From: a virus
Reading direction: 5' to 3' (one strand)
Virus record (IMG/VR): IMGVR_UViG_3300045912_000186
Coordinates: 1-37,282 of that record
Length of the DNA: 37,282 bases
The notes beneath the pieces were generated by a model. That model was not told the DNA's origin. It searched no databases and saw nothing but the letters and a program-made list of their open reading frames with translations. The position numbers and the translations under genes were made by a program. The first letter of the stretch is position 1. Each line of letters starts with the position of its first letter. This document shows positions 16,305 through 21,640 of this stretch, one piece after another.

Positions 16305-16450
16305 AGAAGATCCCGCTCTGGCCCCTCTTCCTCCTCGCTCTCGCCGCCGTCGTCGCGTGGTACGGAGAGCCGAAGCCCGTCGCCCTCGTCGTCGCCGGCC
16401 TCGGAGCTCTCACCGCCGCCTACGACCTCTTCCGCGAGCTCGACCGATGA
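16301..16450 (+). CDS. Very small membrane protein
   Basis: A 49-residue protein with GTG start, overlapping both neighbours by 4 bp. Two hydrophobic stretches (PLWPLFLLALAAVVAWYG and PVALVVAGLGALTAAYDLF) are separated by the charged EPKP, suggesting a two-pass hairpin with a short basic N-terminus. The ribosome site CCGAAAGGA (16283-16291) lies in the end of the upstream gene. No family is recognised. It is below the size usually annotated, but the coupled overlaps and clean topology support it. Confidence 0.6.
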   Translation: MKKIPLWPLFLLALAAVVAWYGEPKPVALVVAGLGALTAAYDLFRELDR

Positions 16451-17400
16451 CCCTCGACCTCGACGCCCCGTGGAACCTCGTCACCGGCGACGCGCTCCGA
16501 GTCCTGATGGACCTCCCGACCGGATGCGCGGACGCGGTGGTCACCGACCCGCCGTACTCCTCCGGCGGATTCACCCGCGGCGACCGCATGGGGTCGACCA
16601 CGAACAAGTACGTCCAGACCGCGACGCAGATCGAGCGGCCCGACTTCGCCGGCGACAACCGCGACCAGCGCGGCTACCTCGTGTGGTGCTCCGTGTGGAT
16701 GGAGGAGGCGCTCCGAGTCGTGAAGCCCGGCGGCTCGATCCTCACGTTCACCGACTGGCGACAGCTACCGGTCACGACCGACGCCGTCCAGAGTGGCGGC
16801 TGGGTCTGGCGCGGCATCGTCCCGTGGGACAAGGGAGAGGGGACGCGCCCGAGGCGAGGAGGGTTCCGAGCTCAGGCCGAGTACGTCGTGTGGGGGACCG
16901 CCGGCCACCTCCGAGAGGACCACGAGGAGTACCTCCCCGGGTTCCTCCACGTCGCCGGCGACGAGTACGCGACCGGCTCCCTCGTCGTCCCGATCCGGCA
17001 GGCCGACAAGCACCACATCACCGGCAAGCCGACCGACCTCATGCGCGAGCTCGTGAGGATCGCACCTCGAGGAGGTCTCATCGTCGACCCGTTCGCCGGC
17101 TCCGGGACGACCGGGGTCGCCGCAGTCGAGCAGGGGAGGAGGTTCCTCGGAGTCGAGAAAACCGCCGAGTACGCCGAGATCTCCCGGGCCCGGATCGAGG
17201 CCGCGGCGAGCTCGCCGACCCTCTTCGAGCTCCCCTCGATCACCGAGGCCGAGCGGCCCGCGGCCCTCTTCGAGCTCGAGCCCGATGTCTGCCCGCGATG
17301 CAACGGGGAGCAGGTCGTCGAGCGGCTCGCGACGCCCGACGAGGTCGACGAGGGGTACGAGCTCGGCATCGCCTACGACCCGTGCCCCGCGTGCTCGTGA
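16447..17400 (+). CDS. Second DNA methyltransferase (DPPY) with C-terminal zinc ribbon
   Basis: A 317-residue enzyme of the N6/N4 family. DPPY is at 34-37 and the AdoMet motif DPFAGSGTTG at 214-223, again the beta-type order. The C-terminal tail adds a likely zinc ribbon: CPRCNG (about 282-287) and CPACS at the very end. That tail is unusual for such enzymes and could aid DNA binding. It resembles many phage-encoded solitary methyltransferases that guard against host restriction. Its sequence differs clearly from the enzyme at 13128, so the two probably have different target sites. ATGA overlap at the start. Confidence 0.87.
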   Translation: MTLDLDAPWNLVTGDALRVLMDLPTGCADAVVTDPPYSSGGFTRGDRMGSTTNKYVQTATQIERPDFAGDNRDQRGYLVWCSVWMEEALRVVKPGGSILTFTDWRQLPVTTDAVQSGGWVWRGIVPWDKGEGTRPRRGGFRAQAEYVVWGTAGHLREDHEEYLPGFLHVAGDEYATGSLVVPIRQADKHHITGKPTDLMRELVRIAPRGGLIVDPFAGSGTTGVAAVEQGRRFLGVEKTAEYAEISRARIEAAASSPTLFELPSITEAERPAALFELEPDVCPRCNGEQVVERLATPDEVDEGYELGIAYDPCPACS

Positions 17401-17409
17401 CGCTTTAGG

Positions 17410-17438
17410 TTGACGCCGTTACGGGATGGGTATACGCT
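17410..17438 (+). promoter_or_regulatory. Strong candidate promoter for a leaderless early unit
   Basis: TTGACG (17410-17415) and TACGCT (17433-17438) are 17 bp apart, the ideal sigma-70 spacing. The GTG at 17446 follows the -10 after 7 nt, so transcription would start on or beside the start codon. No SD is present. The promoter occupies the only noncoding gap in the early region. Confidence 0.7.
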
Positions 17439-17445
17439 CGATCCC

Positions 17446-17748
17446 GTGACCACGACACCATCACCAACCAGCCCCGACTACGGCCGACTGATCGACGAGC
17501 TCGCCGCGGCCGGCTACAGCCCCGCCGACACCTTCGAGGAGCTCTCCTCGACCGTCGCCTACTTCGCCCGCCGCGGATGGGACGCCGTCCGGCACAACGG
17601 GGACAGCCTCTCGTTCGCCCGGTTCTCCGACGAGGGAGCTCGTCTGATGACGACGACCCTCTCCGGAGTGATCCAGACCGAGGCCTCGTTCTCGACCGAC
17701 CGGCACGGCCTCCGCATGTTCACGACGGCCGCGGAGCTCCTCCCGTGA
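17446..17748 (+). CDS. Early protein of unknown function, likely leaderless
   Basis: A 100-residue protein. The GTG at 17446 is chosen because the region upstream is a promoter; starting farther upstream would place coding sequence over the -35 and -10. Residues about 11-45 are helical (YGRLIDELAAAGYSPADTFEELSSTVAYFA). The rest is beta-like with conserved-looking GWDAVRHNGDSLSFARF and a final strand (FSTDRHGLRMFTTAAEL). It looks like a compact alpha/beta fold. No known family is recognised. It heads a run of small genes to 20276 and overlaps the next by 4 bp. Confidence 0.65.
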   Translation: MTTTPSPTSPDYGRLIDELAAAGYSPADTFEELSSTVAYFARRGWDAVRHNGDSLSFARFSDEGARLMTTTLSGVIQTEASFSTDRHGLRMFTTAAELLP

Positions 17749-18284
17749 ACGGCCCCCACGTCGTCCTCGTCGGATGCACGAAGAGCAAGAGGACCGAGCC
17801 CGCGGCCGGCCGGGACCTCTACGACCCGTCCGACCTCTTCCGTCGCCGGCGCGCGTACGCCGAGTCGACCGGCCTCCCGTGGGGGATCGTCTCCGCCCTC
17901 TACGGCCTCGTCGAGCCGACGCAGGTCGTCAAGCCCTACGAGATGACGATCGCCCAGCGCGCCACCGCCGAGCATGGCGGCACCCGCCATTGGGCCCGCT
18001 CCGTCCTCCGGCGCTCGTTCGAGCTCGCCGGGATGACCGCGACCGCCCGGGACGCCCGAGGGTTCGCCTACTTCCCCGAGCACCTCGTCGTCGAGGTCCA
18101 CGCCGGGATCGACTACGTCCGGGCCCTCCGAGACGTCGCCGGCGACTACCGCTCCGGAGTGACCGTCCTCCACCCCGTCGCCGGTCTGATGATCGGCCAG
18201 CAGAAGCAGCACTACGCCGGCCTCCTCGCCGAGCCGGCCGACGAGATCCCGACCACCTACGGCCAGCTTGCCCTGGCACTCTGA
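17745..18284 (+). CDS. DUF6884-like protein
   Basis: A 179-residue protein beginning NGPHVVLVGCTKSKR, followed by DLYDPSDLFRRRRAYAE and GIVSALYGLVEPTQVVKPYEMTI. This is the signature of the DUF6884 group, found in many phages and mobile elements. The N-terminal GCTKSK loop and the later SALYGL and KPYE segments look like a small-molecule or nucleotide-binding site, but the reaction is not known to me. GTG 17745 overlaps the previous stop. Its presence near two methyltransferases is compatible with a role in DNA or nucleotide modification; that is inference. Confidence 0.8.
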   Translation: MNGPHVVLVGCTKSKRTEPAAGRDLYDPSDLFRRRRAYAESTGLPWGIVSALYGLVEPTQVVKPYEMTIAQRATAEHGGTRHWARSVLRRSFELAGMTATARDARGFAYFPEHLVVEVHAGIDYVRALRDVAGDYRSGVTVLHPVAGLMIGQQKQHYAGLLAEPADEIPTTYGQLALAL

Positions 18285-18296
18285 AAGGACCACGAC

Positions 18297-18533
18297 ATGA
18301 CCGACCACCTCGACCCCGAGCTCCTCGCCCGGGCCCTCGCCTACTCCGACTCCGTCGGCCTCTCCGACGGCACCGACCGGCCGGCCTCGACCGTCGCCGA
18401 GCTCGACCCCGACTTCGAGCTCTGCCAGGACTGCGCGGCCCCCGTCGAGTGGGACGAGGCCTCCCTCACCTACCGGCACCACGGCCCCGCGTGCTACCTC
18501 GCGACGACGTCCGGCTGGATCCTCGTCCCGTGA
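18297..18533 (+). CDS. Small putative zinc-binding protein
   Basis: A 78-residue protein. CQDCAAPVEWDEASLTYRHH followed by GPACYL gives a C-x2-C ... H-H ... C set (about residues 42-65) that could bind one zinc ion. The N-terminal half is acidic and helical (DPELLARALAYSDSVGLSDG). The ribosome site is GAAAGGA (18282-18288), part of a recurring motif in this genome. Function unknown; zinc-ribbon peptides of this size in phages often bind DNA or a host protein. Confidence 0.6.
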   Translation: MTDHLDPELLARALAYSDSVGLSDGTDRPASTVAELDPDFELCQDCAAPVEWDEASLTYRHHGPACYLATTSGWILVP

Positions 18534-18617
18534 CCTCGACGCTCCGGCTCTTCGAGGTCGGCCCGGAGCAGATGACGCTCGACCTCGACCCGACCCCAAC
18601 CCAGGAAAGGCCAGACC
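18530..18617 (+). other. Coupled GTG start with no stop before the next gene
   Basis: A GTG at 18530 overlaps the previous stop (GTGA) and opens a frame reading TSTLRLFEVGPEQMTLDLD. This looks like a short phage peptide, but it has no stop before the gene at 18618 and stays open to 19030, in frame with the gene at 18812. The part overlapping 18618-18811 is Arg/Pro-rich and looks like an unused frame. It may be a small gene that lost its stop. Confidence 0.4.
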
Positions 18618-18815
18618 ATGCAAACGAACTACCCGCGAACCGCCCACCAGGAGATCGCCGAGATCGCCGCCCGGCACCTCGGAATCGAGGAGCTCGAGGA
18701 GCAGCGATCCGACTCCCTCGACTTCCACGAGGTCGCCGTGTGGGACGTCCGAGCAGCCCTCGACGCCGCATACACCGCCGGCCGAGCCTCCGTCTCCTCC
18801 GGGAGCTCGTCATGA
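18618..18815 (+). CDS. DUF6900-like small protein
   Basis: A 65-residue protein. The string IAARHLGIEELEEQRSDSLD followed by FHEVAVWDVRAALDAAYTAG is characteristic of the DUF6900 family, widespread in phages and plasmids of many bacteria. The SDSLDFHEVAVW core is nearly always kept. Function unknown. GGAAAGG (18603-18609) is a good ribosome site before ATG 18618. The gene overlaps the next by 4 bp. Confidence 0.8.
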   Translation: MQTNYPRTAHQEIAEIAARHLGIEELEEQRSDSLDFHEVAVWDVRAALDAAYTAGRASVSSGSSS

Positions 18816-19030
18816 GTTGGGCCGAACGCCGCGCCCGCCGAGCCCGAGCGAAGGCCGTCGAGGAGGCCGTCGCCGACGCCCAGGCCGGAGGCCTCGAGCC
18901 GATCACCCCGGCCGACCTCCGAGTGATCTCCCTCGCCCTCGAGGACCGCGAGGCGAAGTACCCCGCCCAGCCCGCCGGCGAGGCCGCGGCCCGCGTCCGC
19001 GCCAAGATCGCCCGGAACATGATCCGATGA
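18812..19030 (+). CDS. Small basic helical protein of unknown function
   Basis: A 72-residue protein. The first 20 residues are very basic (SWAERRARRARAKAVEEAVA) and predicted helical. The middle LEPITPADLRVISLALEDREAKYPAQ and the basic C-terminal helix (RVRAKIARNMIR) complete it. The charge suggests nucleic acid contact. ATGA overlap with the upstream gene supports the start. No family is recognised. Confidence 0.55.
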   Translation: MSWAERRARRARAKAVEEAVADAQAGGLEPITPADLRVISLALEDREAKYPAQPAGEAAARVRAKIARNMIR

Positions 19031-19233
19031 GCGCGCTCACCCCGGCCGAACGCGCCCGGCTCTACCGTGAACGTCAGCGAGGAGGACCACCCCGGACCCT
19101 CTCCGACGACCCGCTCGCCCGAGCGAAGAGGCGCATGCGGAAGGGAGCGAAGGTCGCCGACCTCGACCCCGCCGAGGCCGAGGCCCTCCGCGCCTACCAG
19201 CGCGAGCAGGCCCGGAAGCGGAGGACGTCGTGA
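19027..19233 (+). CDS. Small basic protein of unknown function
   Basis: A 68-residue protein that is rich in Arg and Ala. It begins SALTPAERARLYRERQRGGP, a start common to small actinophage proteins. A helical end follows (DLDPAEAEALRAYQREQARKR). It overlaps the previous stop as ATGA and the next start as GTGA. The charge and helicity suggest nucleic acid binding, but no defined domain is visible. Confidence 0.55.
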   Translation: MSALTPAERARLYRERQRGGPPRTLSDDPLARAKRRMRKGAKVADLDPAEAEALRAYQREQARKRRTS

Positions 19234-19568
19234 CCCCCCAGCTCCTCGCCCGACTCATCGCCGGCGCTCGAGCCGGTTCACTCACCCTCACCAGGACAGA
19301 GGCGATCACCCTCCTCGAAGAGCTCACCCCCGCCGCCGCCGTGATCGTCGACGGCCGACCCGTAGACCTCCGCAAGATCCCCTGGCACGTCCTCCCCGAC
19401 ACTCCCGCCGACCTCCCCGAGCTCGACCCGTGGCGCAGACAGGTACACGAGAGCCTCGTAGAAGGCCTCATCGACGGAGACGACCAGCGTCGGCTCTTCC
19501 GGTCCACCGGCCGAGGAAAACCCCGCCGGTTCCGCCGCGACACAACCGACGGAGACCCGCATGCGTGA
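19230..19568 (+). CDS. Early protein of unknown function
   Basis: A 112-residue protein with GTG start overlapping the upstream stop. The N-terminus is helical (LLARLIAGARAGSLTLTRTE). A short segment DGRPVDLRKIPWHVLPDTPADL follows, then a helix and a basic C-terminal tail (RRLFRSTGRGKPRRFRRD). Nothing points to an enzyme. It overlaps the next gene by 8 nt. The codon pattern and tight packing favour a real gene; the role is unknown. Confidence 0.55.
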   Translation: MTPQLLARLIAGARAGSLTLTRTEAITLLEELTPAAAVIVDGRPVDLRKIPWHVLPDTPADLPELDPWRRQVHESLVEGLIDGDDQRRLFRSTGRGKPRRFRRDTTDGDPHA

Positions 19569-19875
19569 CCCGCTCCGCCGCCGAGACCCCGAGCTGGTGC
19601 GCGCCATCCTCGACGCGGTCTACGTCGACAACACCGACAGCGACCCCGAACCCACCCCGTGGAACGAGCTCGTCGAGGCGTTCACCTCACCCGCCCACCA
19701 CTGGCGCACCGTCGAGAACGTCCTCTACGAGCTCGTCGCCGTCGGCGCACTCCACCGCGTCGGCAAGCCCAGCGCACGAGGCCGACCCGACACGAGAGCA
19801 CTCCTCCCAACCCTCCTCGGCCGAGCATGGCTCGCCGGCGAGCTCCACCCCATCCCCGAGAGGTCCACGACATGA
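19561..19875 (+). CDS. Putative winged-helix protein
   Basis: A 104-residue protein. The segment PAHHWRTVENVLYELVAVGALHRVGKPSARGRPDTRALLPT (about residues 40-80) has the rhythm of a winged helix: helix, turn, recognition helix, then a beta wing with R-G-R-P-D-T. WxxVENVLYELVxxGALxR resembles transcriptional regulators that read DNA as dimers. It lies near the end of the second early unit and could regulate phage promoters. ATG 19561 is preceded by GGAG (19552-19555). Confidence 0.55.
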   Translation: MRDPLRRRDPELVRAILDAVYVDNTDSDPEPTPWNELVEAFTSPAHHWRTVENVLYELVAVGALHRVGKPSARGRPDTRALLPTLLGRAWLAGELHPIPERSTT

Positions 19876-20276
19876 CCAAGAGCAGCAACCCCGACCCCGA
19901 GCTCCGAGCGTTCCTCGCATCGTTCCACGGGAAGCGCGCCCGGATCTTCCTCACCTCCGGCCAGGACACGACCGGGATCGTCAACACGACCACCTGGGAC
20001 GAGGGACGACCCTCCTCGATCTACCTCGTCTCCACCGAGGACCCCGAGCTCGCCGCCGTCCTCATCCCCTGGCACGCCGTCGCCGCCGTCGGGAAGCTCC
20101 TCGACCCGACCCGACCTCGCGCACGAGGGGACGAAACCGGCATCACCCCGCCGGCCGGAGTCCCCGTCCTCGACCCCGCGCACGAGCTCACCGACGCCGA
20201 GGCCGACCGACTGATCGAGGCCCTCCGAGCAGAGAACCCCGCACCGGGCCCGATCTCCGGAGGGTTCCGACCGTAG
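19872..20276 (+). CDS. Protein of unknown function with a small beta-barrel look
   Basis: A 134-residue protein. Residues about 10-65 (FHGKRARIFLTSGQDTTGIV, SSIYLVSTEDPELAAVLIPWHAV) alternate strands in a way that recalls Sm-like or SH3-like barrels, but I see no diagnostic motif. A Pro-rich linker and a short acidic helix (LTDAEADRLIEALRAENP) end the protein. It is the last + strand gene of this unit; a long hairpin 80 nt downstream probably ends the transcript. ATGA overlap at the start. Confidence 0.55.
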   Translation: MTKSSNPDPELRAFLASFHGKRARIFLTSGQDTTGIVNTTTWDEGRPSSIYLVSTEDPELAAVLIPWHAVAAVGKLLDPTRPRARGDETGITPPAGVPVLDPAHELTDAEADRLIEALRAENPAPGPISGGFRP

Positions 20277-20355
20277 ACCCCGGCCGGCTACAGTCGACCA
20301 CGACCGACCGCCCTCCCGGTACCAGGAGGCGCTGCAGACCGAGCGGCCGGCGCAC

Positions 20356-20401
20356 GAGATCCCGACACCTCCCCCCCGCCCGGGAGGACCGTCGGGATCT
20401 C
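20356..20401. terminator. Long perfect hairpin between convergent genes
   Basis: GAGATCCCGAC (20356-20366) pairs perfectly with GTCGGGATCTC (20391-20401). The interior adds CCTCCC against GGGAGG. The + strand early unit ends at 20276 and the minus-strand gene ends at 20444, so the hairpin sits where a two-way terminator would be. There is no U-run, which is common for actinobacterial terminators. The 20277-20443 gap holds nothing else I recognise. Confidence 0.6.
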
Positions 20402-20443
20402 GCCGCGTCCGGCCCTCATCCCGACGCGAGAAACCGGAAGAGC

Positions 20444-20620
20444 TCAGGCCACCGCCGGCTCGAGGTCCGGCAGGCCCAGCACCACCACGAGATCGAGGAG
20501 CTCCACCGGCCGGCCCGTCTCCCGCTCCACCAGCACACCGTCGGCGCGCTCGACCACGGGGACCACCACGGCCCCACCGTCAACCGTGACCACAGCCACC
20601 GGGAGCTCGACACCGAACAT
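20444..20620 (-). CDS. Small minus-strand protein of unknown function
   Basis: A 58-residue frame, rich in Val, Leu and acidic residues: FGVELPVAVVTVDGGAVVV, PVVERADGVLVERETGRP, then VELLDLVVVLGLPDLEP. Alternating hydrophobic residues suggest a small beta domain rather than a membrane protein. The ATG at 20620 is preferred over GTG 20626 because a -10-like TACGCT ends 6 nt before it, as for a leaderless mRNA. It points away from the terminase genes and ends toward the 20356-20401 hairpin. No family is recognised. Confidence 0.5.
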   Translation of the reverse strand: MFGVELPVAVVTVDGGAVVVPVVERADGVLVERETGRPVELLDLVVVLGLPDLEPAVA

Positions 20621-20626
20621 ACCCAC

Positions 20627-20632
20627 AGCGTA
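20627..20632 (-). promoter_or_regulatory. Candidate -10 element for the minus-strand gene
   Basis: On the minus strand TACGCT occupies 20632-20627 and the ATG begins 6 nt later at 20620. This is the same hexamer and nearly the same spacing as at 17433. No convincing -35 is seen, and the upstream bases overlap a DnaA-box-like site, which could let DnaA affect this promoter. Confidence 0.45.
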
Positions 20633-20641
20633 ACGAAATCC

Positions 20642-20791
20642 TGTGGATAAGGCCAGGGACTACCCGACCTCGAGGGGACCGAGTGGGCTGCGCTCCCGGC
20701 CCCGGTGCTCCCCTCCCAGGACGGGGAGCATACCGAGGACGTCAAGGACTCCGCAAGCACACCCCCTCGTCCCCTCGCGCCCTGTGGACAA
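20642..20791. other. Candidate replication origin with two DnaA-box-like sites
   Basis: TGTGGATAA at 20642-20650 is the complement of TTATCCACA, and TGTGGACAA at 20783-20791 is the complement of TTGTCCACA. Both are perfect DnaA-box 9-mers (the second is the usual actinobacterial form). They lie in the same orientation 141 bp apart, in a 195-bp gap between a minus-strand gene and the HNH gene. The gap is not AT-rich, so this remains a proposal. Confidence 0.4.
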
Positions 20792-20801
20792 CCCCCTCGG
20801 C

Positions 20802-20807
20802 TACCAT
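20802..20807 (+). promoter_or_regulatory. Possible -10 element before the HNH gene
   Basis: TACCAT (TANNNT) ends 8 nt before the ATG at 20816. No SD is visible in front of that ATG. No -35 consensus is seen at the right distance, so support comes only from the shared arrangement with three other starts. Confidence 0.3.
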
Positions 20808-20815
20808 CCCCCAAC

Positions 20816-21322
20816 ATGCCAACCACCCCGGCATCCCCCTGTGCCACCCCCGGCTGCCCCAACCTCCGCCCCTGCCCCACACACACAGTCACAGCGTGGG
20901 CAGGCGCACGAGATCGCCGCCGCCAACGGACAGGCCTCAGCGGCTCGGCCGAACAGAAACGCAACCGGCGCATCCTCCGCCGCCATCGCGGGATCTGCCA
21001 CGTCTGCCAGATGCCAGGAGCCGACCAAGTCGACCACGTCATCCCTCTCGCCGAGGGAGGACCCGACACGGACGACAACCTCGCCCCGGTCCACGCCGTG
21101 CCATGTCACCAGCGAAAGACCGCAGAGGAGCGCGCACGAGGACGCGCACGAGCTCGAGGAGGGGGTGGGGAGGAGCGCGCACGAGGACGCGCACGAGCTC
21201 GAGGAGGGGGTGGGGTGGCACCGCGGTCAGGCGGAGCCGGGGGGTCGGAGGGGGCTGCGTCCGCGCCCGAGGACAGGTTTCGAGGCCGCTTCCCCGGACG
21301 GTCGGGGTCGTGGGATGGGTAG
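20816..21322 (+). CDS. HNH endonuclease next to the terminase genes
   Basis: A 168-residue protein. HNH signature: CHVC (61-64), DQVDHVIPLAEGG with D73/H74, DDNLAP with N88, and CHQRK (97-101). Extra N-terminal Cys residues (C9, C14, C20) may bind another zinc. In cos-type siphoviruses an HNH protein beside the terminase helps the large terminase cut genome ends; its location fits that role. After residue 102 the protein turns into a low-complexity Arg/Gly tail with two identical 15-residue units encoded by a 45-bp tandem repeat. The tail may be dispensable. ATG 20816 is preferred over an in-frame start at 20705. Confidence 0.8.
   Translation: MPTTPASPCATPGCPNLRPCPTHTVTAWAGARDRRRQRTGLSGSAEQKRNRRILRRHRGICHVCQMPGADQVDHVIPLAEGGPDTDDNLAPVHAVPCHQRKTAEERARGRARARGGGGEERARGRARARGGGGVAPRSGGAGGSEGAASAPEDRFRGRFPGRSGSWDG
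21125..21214 (+). repeat. Perfect 45-bp tandem duplication
   Basis: Two identical adjacent 45-bp units (21125-21169 and 21170-21214) encode EERARGRARARGGGG twice in the tail of the HNH protein. The period is a multiple of three, so the frame is kept. Exact identity suggests a recent slippage or duplication. Confidence 0.85.
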
Positions 21323-21386
21323 GAAGAACCGGCCACGCCACCTCCCGCCGGGGAGGAACCGGAGCAGGCGGTCGGTCGCCGAATAA

Positions 21387-21635
21387 GCAGCGCTCCGGGA
21401 GCTCAAGGGAAAGGCCTCTCCTTCGCGAGCTCGACGGGCTGCGAGAGAGGCTCCGCCGCCGGCCGGGAGCTTCGTCGTCCGGTGCTCGTCGGGGAAGTCC
21501 GGGTTTTCCGAGGAGGAGGCCCGCCGCCGGCTCGCCAACTACGCCGGCGGGAACCGACGCACTCGGCCGGTGCGCGTCTACTCTTGCCCCAAGTGCGGAG
21601 CCTGGCACCTCACTAGCTCGAGCCGTAGGGAGTAG
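21387..21635 (+). pseudogene. Start-less zinc-ribbon protein remnant before the terminase
   Basis: The 318-bp gap between the HNH gene and the terminase contains a frame open from 21387 (after a TAA at 21384) to a TAG at 21633-21635. Its C-terminal part reads CSSGKSGFSEEEARRRLANY, then RTRPVRVYSCPKCGAWHLTS. This is the pattern of a small actinophage protein often found near the terminase (Cys..., 'RVYxCPxCGxWHLTS'). No ATG, GTG or TTG occurs in frame before that region. It may be a decayed gene, use a rare start such as CTG, or have lost its start by a frameshift. The rest of the gap shows nothing recognisable. Confidence 0.5.
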
Positions 21636-21640
21636 GAGCG

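Noticed and set aside
20705-20815. Longer HNH protein starting at 20705
   Set aside because: The extra residues look noncoding, cross a DnaA-box-like site, and the ATG at 20816 is followed at once by a Cys-rich, family-like N-terminus.
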